A stretch of DNA of 33,415 nt from NCBI GenBank assembly GCA_018882785.1, contig VERI01000017.1:1-33415 (forward strand), written 5' to 3'. The notes below the pieces were generated by a model. The model did no database searches. It was not told the origin of the DNA and saw only the letters and a program-made list of their open reading frames with translations. Positions 29,325 to 33,415 of the stretch are shown piece after piece. Source of the DNA: Burkholderiaceae bacterium (GTDB lineage Bacteria; Pseudomonadota; Gammaproteobacteria; Burkholderiales; Burkholderiaceae_A). A program made the position numbers and the translations under genes. Within the stretch, counting starts at the first letter, position 1. Each line of letters starts with the position of its first letter.

Positions 29325-30184
29325 TGAATGAATTGACGTTGCCGGCGGATGTGGCGGTGTTTTCGAGGGGGAGTCTGGAGTTTCTCCGGCCTCCGACGCG
29401 GGAGGAGTGGGACCAGGTGGGGCGGTATGTGGTGGCTTCGCGGACGTGCTCGCTGCGGTGGCTGGCGGATTGGCGCCGGACGGGGCGCAGGGCGTTTGGG
29501 GATGAGGCGGTGCTGGAGGCTGAGCGGCAGCTTGAGCTGGAGTTCAAGGATCTGCGGGCGGCTGAGGCGCTGGAGAGGCTGGAGTCTGGGGCTGCGGCGC
29601 GTGCGGCGAGTGATGAGCATGCGTTTGTGGTGGCCAGGCTGTGCAAGTCGACGGAGGATGCTGACAGGTGGCTGGAGACGGCTGAGCGCGAGGATCTCTC
29701 TGCGGTGGAGCTGCAGCGGTCGATCAAGGCGGGCTCGGTGGTGAAGGATGATGCGGAAAAGCCTTCTGTGAATGCGTCGGACAAGTCGGTGGGGATCGTG
29801 ACGATCGAGGGGATCCGCGCGCAGTTCGATCTGTGGCTGCGGAAGGTGCGGGGTGATGGCTTCCCGAATGGTTGGGATGATCGCCGTCGCCGCATGGTGC
29901 TGGAGCTGCTTCGTCCGATGGTGGAGGTCTCGGATGAGATCGAGTATCTGGGGCATGTCGCGCGGACTAAGGAGCAGTCTGCGGAGGAGTTCGGCATCGA
30001 TGAGGTGATGCCGGTGGCAAACAAGACTGGCGTGCCGGTGCAGATGCTGACGGATGCGCTGTGCCTGCATAAGACGGCGCCGCAGGATTTCTCTGTGGCG
30101 AAGGTGCAGCGGTTTTTCCGCATCGGCTACCAGGCGGCGGAGAAGCTGGTGAAGGGGGTTGAGGAGTATTTGAAGCCAGCGTGA
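29321..30184 (+). CDS. Replication-operon protein with FtsK-gamma-like C-terminus
   Basis: This 287-residue protein is largely helical and charged. Its last part (FSVAKVQRFFRIGYQAAEKLVKGVEEYL) closely resembles the FtsK gamma winged-helix pattern, in which an RFRIGY-type helix recognises short DNA sequences. The first 100 residues contain RTCSLRWLADWRRTGRRAFG, likely DNA-contacting. I infer a DNA-binding accessory of replication. I chose ATG 29321 (ATGA overlap); starts at 29315 and 29324 are possible. Confidence 0.65.
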   Translation: MMNELTLPADVAVFSRGSLEFLRPPTREEWDQVGRYVVASRTCSLRWLADWRRTGRRAFGDEAVLEAERQLELEFKDLRAAEALERLESGAAARAASDEHAFVVARLCKSTEDADRWLETAEREDLSAVELQRSIKAGSVVKDDAEKPSVNASDKSVGIVTIEGIRAQFDLWLRKVRGDGFPNGWDDRRRRMVLELLRPMVEVSDEIEYLGHVARTKEQSAEEFGIDEVMPVANKTGVPVQMLTDALCLHKTAPQDFSVAKVQRFFRIGYQAAEKLVKGVEEYLKPA

Positions 30185-31323
30185 TTCCGTTGATCGAACG
30201 CGCGCGTCGCTATGTGGCGAAGGCCGGCCCGGCTATTTCTGGTGCCGGTGGGCACACACACACGCTGCTGGTCGCGAAGGCTCTGGTGAAGGGTTTCGCA
30301 TTGCCGCATGCTGAGGCGCTGGCTTTGCTGGAGGAGTGGAACCAGGGGAATGCTGAAAAGTGGACGCTACATGAACTGGAGCACAAAATCCGGAGCGCAG
30401 CCAATGGTCCGGGCGTTGATGGGTATCTGCTGAATACTCAGGATGAGCGGGTGGTGTCGGATCGTCCGCCGATGTCGCGGCCGGATGTTCGTAAGCGGAG
30501 GGAGTTCGATCTGGCGGCGCTGGAGGCGCAGTCGGCCGGGCTGGGAGATGTGGCGGATCTGGTGTGGCTTGCGAATCGGTCGGAGATCGACCCGGCCACT
30601 GTGACTGCTGAAGGGTTTTTGCGGCGGCTTTATATGCCGGATGAGCGGGTGATTGTTTTCTCGGAATACAAGTCGCAGGGGCAGGCTTTGTGGCCTACCG
30701 AGAAGATCCCTACGGCTGGCCCGGAGGGGATCTGGTTCCTTGCTCAGCCTGTGGATGGCAAGCGGCATCCGAATCCTCGGGTTGGCAAGATGTCGCGCAG
30801 GAGTGAGGAGAGCGTCACGGCGTGGCGCTGGATGGTGCTGGAGAGTGACAGTGCGCCGCTGCGGCTCTGGCTCGGTGCTCTGGTGCGCGTGGTGACTCGT
30901 GTGGCGGCGATCACGACGAGTGGTGGCCGATCGGTGCACGCTCTGGTGCGTGTGGATGCCAGAACGAAGAGGGAATGGGATGATGTGAAGCGCCGGCTGG
31001 AGAATCTGGCGGTGGTGGGAGCTGATCCGGGGGCTTTGTCGGCCGTGCGATTGACACGGTTGCCGGCGTGTATGCGCGGGGATCGTGAGCAGAAACTTTT
31101 GTATTTTTCGCCGTCTGCGGCTTCGCGGCCGATGACGGTGGCGGAGATGCTGCCTCGGCGTGATGTGTTGCGGTTGTGGCGCGAGCGGACGGTCGCGCTG
31201 GCGGCTGCGGGCTATCCGGAGGATGAGGTGCAGGCGTGTGCGAAGGGATGCCGCTTCTATGCCAAGTATGACAACTGGCTGAAGAGCGCTGCGGAGGAAC
31301 TGGAAGGAATCAAAAAATCATGA
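30181..31323 (+). CDS. DNA primase, archaeo-eukaryotic type, with helical N-domain
   Basis: This 380-residue protein probably makes primers for phage replication. Residues 20-75 (GGHTHTLLVAKALVKGF and WTLHELEHKIRSAAN) resemble the helical PriCT-like module. The second half has primase-polymerase motifs: an acidic pair ESD at 221-223, SGGRSVHALVRVDA at 247-260 with His253, and RLTRLPACMRG near 290-300. These match motifs I to III of the archaeo-eukaryotic primase fold. The start is GTG in a GTGA overlap, and the helicase follows with an ATGA overlap, a common primase-helicase pair. Confidence 0.78.
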   Translation: MIPLIERARRYVAKAGPAISGAGGHTHTLLVAKALVKGFALPHAEALALLEEWNQGNAEKWTLHELEHKIRSAANGPGVDGYLLNTQDERVVSDRPPMSRPDVRKRREFDLAALEAQSAGLGDVADLVWLANRSEIDPATVTAEGFLRRLYMPDERVIVFSEYKSQGQALWPTEKIPTAGPEGIWFLAQPVDGKRHPNPRVGKMSRRSEESVTAWRWMVLESDSAPLRLWLGALVRVVTRVAAITTSGGRSVHALVRVDARTKREWDDVKRRLENLAVVGADPGALSAVRLTRLPACMRGDREQKLLYFSPSAASRPMTVAEMLPRRDVLRLWRERTVALAAAGYPEDEVQACAKGCRFYAKYDNWLKSAAEELEGIKKS

Positions 31324-32945
31324 GTGATGTGGCGGATGAGATCAATAGTCGGCTGGCTGAAAAGGGATTGCCTCCTGATGGCGGGCCTGCGCTGCGTGCG
31401 GTGGAATCTGAGGGGGAGCTTCCTTTTATTGAGCTGCGGCCGGTGTTGTCGCAGATGGCGCGCGAGATTGGAGGGGTGCTGTCTCAGAATGGGGTATTCT
31501 GCCGGCAGCGGTCGGCGATGACGATCTCTCCTGATGGACGTCTGGTGGATATGACGCCGCGGCGTTTCCGGACGTATTGCGAGGATCACCTTGTGACTTT
31601 TCGCTGGGAGGCTGGGAAGAAGCCGGGGGAGTTCACACAACGGCCCCAGACGATGACGGTGGAGGCTGCGGCGACGATTCTTGAGAGTGATCAGTTTATC
31701 GGGAGACAGAGGGAGGTGACGCGGGTTGCCACGGTGCGGCAGCCGGTGAAGCGTAAGGATGGCCGCATCGAGCTGCTGCCGTATGGTTATGATGCGGAGT
31801 CGAAGATTTACACACTGGACACGGGGGTGGAGTTTGACCACGACTTGCCGCTCGAGGAGGCGCGCACGATCTTGCGGGCAATTTTCCGTGAGTTTCCGTT
31901 CGGGGACCGAAAGGCGACTGGGTTGAGCCGCAATGAGGCGATTGTGCTGGTGGCGTTGCTGTCGATGTTTGCGGCGCCATTGATGAGCCCGACTGCCCGG
32001 CGGCTTAACTTCATGTTTTCATCGAATAGCGTGGGAAGTGGTAAAACTCTGCTGGCCCAGATCGTGATCATCACGGTGCTGGGTATGTGTGATGTGCAGC
32101 CTGTTCCTGAAACTGAGGAAAACTGGCGGAAGATCCTGGATACGGAATGCTTGGCTGGATCTCCATATATCCTTTTTGATGATTGCAACGGATTTTTCAA
32201 ATCGCAGATCCTGAATGCTTTTCTGACGGCGCCTACATGGAGCGGCCGGCGCATGCACTCGCAGAGCAAGTTCGCCGTTCCGAAGCTGGCCACGGTATTC
32301 CTGACGGGAAACAATCTTGAAGTGAGCCCGGACGTTTCGCGCCGGTTCCTTCATTGCAAAATGGTGGTGGATGAGGCTGACCCGCAGTCGCGGAAGATCG
32401 AGAATGTGATTTCAGATGAGTGGGTGGAGCGGCCGGAGGTGCGGTGCCAGGTGCTGGCTGCTCTGTGGGCGATCGTGCGCGAATGGGACAAGGCTGGGCG
32501 CCCGGGTGCGAGTCGGACGGTTAGAGGCTATGAAGCGTGGTGCAACATCTACGCTGGCATGGTGACGTTTGCTGGTCTTGGTGATCCGCTGGAGCCTCTT
32601 CCGGTTGAGGAGTCTGGGAACTCTGAGATGGCGGATATGGTGGCGCTGCTGGCAGAGCTGGCAAAGGGCGTTGATGAGCGCGCTGAGTTTGTTTTCCACC
32701 AGATCGTTGATGCGGCGCGGGAGCGCAACTGTTTTGCCTGGATGCTGGAGGGTAAGGAGGTCCGAGGTGAGGATGGTGATCATGGACGGTTTGTCCTTAC
32801 GGCAAAGGCCAACTCACGCTTTGGGAAAATGCTCAGCGAGCAATATGGTGGCAAGAAGTTCACGTTGCCGGATGGTCGGATCGTCCGCTGGGATGAGCGC
32901 GGTAAGAAGCGGGGCAAGACGTATCTGCTTGAGGTTTTGAATTGA
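31320..32945 (+). CDS. Replicative AAA+ helicase-like ATPase
   Basis: This 541-residue protein probably unwinds DNA at the phage origin together with the adjacent primase. The ATPase core has Walker A SNSVGSGKTLLAQ at about 236-248 and Walker B PYILFDDCNGFF at about 281-292. A sensor-like TVFLTGNNLEV segment and an arginine-finger-like SRRFLHC come at about 326-345. This fits helicase superfamily 3-like or DUF927-type phage ATPases. The N-terminal 230 residues are an unassigned domain. It is the last gene of the coupled operon and ends just before a hairpin terminator. Confidence 0.8.
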   Translation: MSDVADEINSRLAEKGLPPDGGPALRAVESEGELPFIELRPVLSQMAREIGGVLSQNGVFCRQRSAMTISPDGRLVDMTPRRFRTYCEDHLVTFRWEAGKKPGEFTQRPQTMTVEAAATILESDQFIGRQREVTRVATVRQPVKRKDGRIELLPYGYDAESKIYTLDTGVEFDHDLPLEEARTILRAIFREFPFGDRKATGLSRNEAIVLVALLSMFAAPLMSPTARRLNFMFSSNSVGSGKTLLAQIVIITVLGMCDVQPVPETEENWRKILDTECLAGSPYILFDDCNGFFKSQILNAFLTAPTWSGRRMHSQSKFAVPKLATVFLTGNNLEVSPDVSRRFLHCKMVVDEADPQSRKIENVISDEWVERPEVRCQVLAALWAIVREWDKAGRPGASRTVRGYEAWCNIYAGMVTFAGLGDPLEPLPVEESGNSEMADMVALLAELAKGVDERAEFVFHQIVDAARERNCFAWMLEGKEVRGEDGDHGRFVLTAKANSRFGKMLSEQYGGKKFTLPDGRIVRWDERGKKRGKTYLLEVLN

Positions 32946-32948
32946 TCC

Positions 32949-32974
32949 CCGGCCATCGGCCGGCTTGATCTTTT
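32949..32974 (+). terminator. Probable terminator of the replication operon
   Basis: CCGGCC-ATC-GGCCGG (32949-32963) is a perfect 6-bp hairpin starting three bases after the helicase stop codon. CTTGATCTTTT follows, a short and imperfect T tract. The placement at the end of the operon supports it. Confidence 0.7.
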
Positions 32975-33024
32975 CCTGTGCAGGTGTGCGCAGGTTTCAT
33001 GGGTTTTGCTTTTAGCTGAATGCC

Positions 33025-33083
33025 AACCCACACCCTGTTTCGTATTTTGTTTTCTACCTACGCAACCCACGCTGCACCTACGC
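33025..33083. repeat. Short direct repeats in the AT-richer gap
   Basis: AACCCAC occurs at 33025 and 33064, and ACCTACGC at 33056 and 33076, within a gap that is lower in GC than the genes to its left. The second ACCTACGC overlaps the stop codon of the minus-strand gene. They might mark an origin, a packaging site or a regulator site, since a cos site is expected just before the terminase genes if the genome is circular. Nothing further decides this. Confidence 0.4.
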
Positions 33084-33415
33084 TTGCCGATGGTTGTCCA
33101 AGTCTTTGATTTTCAGAATGATATTTCGGGACGCTTCGTCTCCATTTTGGAGCGGGGTAAACACAAAAATAGATCGGCTGTCAGCCTCTCCCTCCACGGA
33201 CTGGTAAGCGATTCCTGTTTCAAGGATTTCTTTAATGCGGTCTGGACCTGGCGGATTCCGATTGGGGGGCTCACGCCATTTGAAAAATCGCTCTGGAGCT
33301 TTTGTTTTCCCTTTGAGCTCATAAACTTCAATTCCCTGAATCAGCGTCTGAGCTTCTAACTTTTCCTTGGTTTCCTGGCCTGGAAAGCGGAGCGTTCGGG
33401 CCGCTCGAGTGGCAT
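33078..33415 (-). CDS. Unknown protein running off the right edge
   Basis: The minus frame is open from the window end down to a stop at 33080-33078 and encodes at least 112 residues. The sequence reads like a real soluble protein: a charged helix (QETKEKLEAQTLIQGIEVYE), then FFKWREPPNRNPPGPDRIKE and a strand-rich end (SRSIFVFTPLQNGDEASRNIILKIKDLD). I do not recognise it. The start is not in the window. On a circular genome the nearest in-frame start would be GTG opposite bases 17-19. Base composition is lower in GC than the phage genes. Overlapping open frames on both strands (33006-33359 plus, 33113-33331 minus) look artefactual. Confidence 0.6.
   Translation of the reverse strand, partial: ATRAARTLRFPGQETKEKLEAQTLIQGIEVYELKGKTKAPERFFKWREPPNRNPPGPDRIKEILETGIAYQSVEGEADSRSIFVFTPLQNGDEASRNIILKIKDLDNHRQA

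Noticed and set aside
33006..33359. Plus-strand 117-residue frame at the right edge
   Set aside because: It is rich in Phe, Cys and Pro with no domain-like pattern. The minus frame at 33078-33415 reads as a normal soluble protein over the same bases.
1..33415. CRISPR arrays, insertion sequences or transposases
   Set aside because: No spaced repeat array and no transposase-like protein or terminal inverted repeats were seen.

Overview
This window looks like a nearly complete, possibly complete, genome of a temperate lambda-like tailed phage (siphovirus-type gene order) from a GC-rich bacterium. The host cannot be named from the sequence. The style of the primase, helicase and integrase and the scarcity of Shine-Dalgarno sites only vaguely suggest Verrucomicrobiota, and I would not rely on that.

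Layout. Positions 1-6038 are the packaging and head module: small terminase (cut by the left edge), GpA-type large terminase, a small protein in the lambda gpW position, lambda-type portal, ClpP-fold prohead protease with a C-terminal scaffold, and major capsid protein, closed by a strong terminator (6116-6159). Positions 6166-10708 are an accessory block. It holds a two-domain glycosyltransferase, a leaderless-looking promoter, a lower-GC cassette with a zinc-ribbon protein and a C5-cytosine methyltransferase, a second glycosyltransferase, a tRNA gene with the hallmarks of an initiator tRNA, and a terminator. Positions 10735-20074 are the connector and tail genes: adaptor, tail terminator, candidate tube protein, chaperone-position protein, short tape measure, five proteins of unknown function, and a fibre with an SGNH esterase domain. 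Positions 20071-21581 hold a lysis cassette: holin-like protein, membrane protein, DUF1353-like protein and NlpC/P60-type endolysin. Positions 21586-23564 carry a metallophosphoesterase and small accessory genes.

Positions 23594-24637 are a control region with three small ribbon-helix-helix proteins, two on the minus strand and one on the plus strand. One has a near-perfect operator palindrome over its own promoter. Positions 24667-27141 are small early genes, ending in an excisionase-like protein that overlaps the 3' end of the convergent tyrosine integrase (27002-28069, minus). Next to the integrase is an apparently intact attP: a tRNA 3'-end core flanked on both sides by paired GGGACAA repeats. 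Positions 28476-32945 are a replication operon (small proteins, helix-turn-helix protein, archaeo-eukaryotic-type primase, AAA+ helicase) in which every gene overlaps the next by 4-8 bases. A terminator follows, and a minus-strand gene of unknown function runs off the right edge.

Because attP is intact and phage genes lie on both sides of it, the sequence represents the unintegrated phage form. Joining the last two bases (AT) to the first base (G) creates an ATG exactly in frame with the small terminase, so the window may be the whole circular genome.

Most unusual points: (1) a WTTGACA motif placed 13-16 bases before the start codons of six late genes, in place of a Shine-Dalgarno site; (2) a phage-encoded initiator-type tRNA with C at position 33; (3) a mosaic leader in which pieces of two neighbouring genes are fused at a 6-base microhomology; (4) glycosyltransferases beside the capsid gene together with a reduced cytosine methyltransferase.
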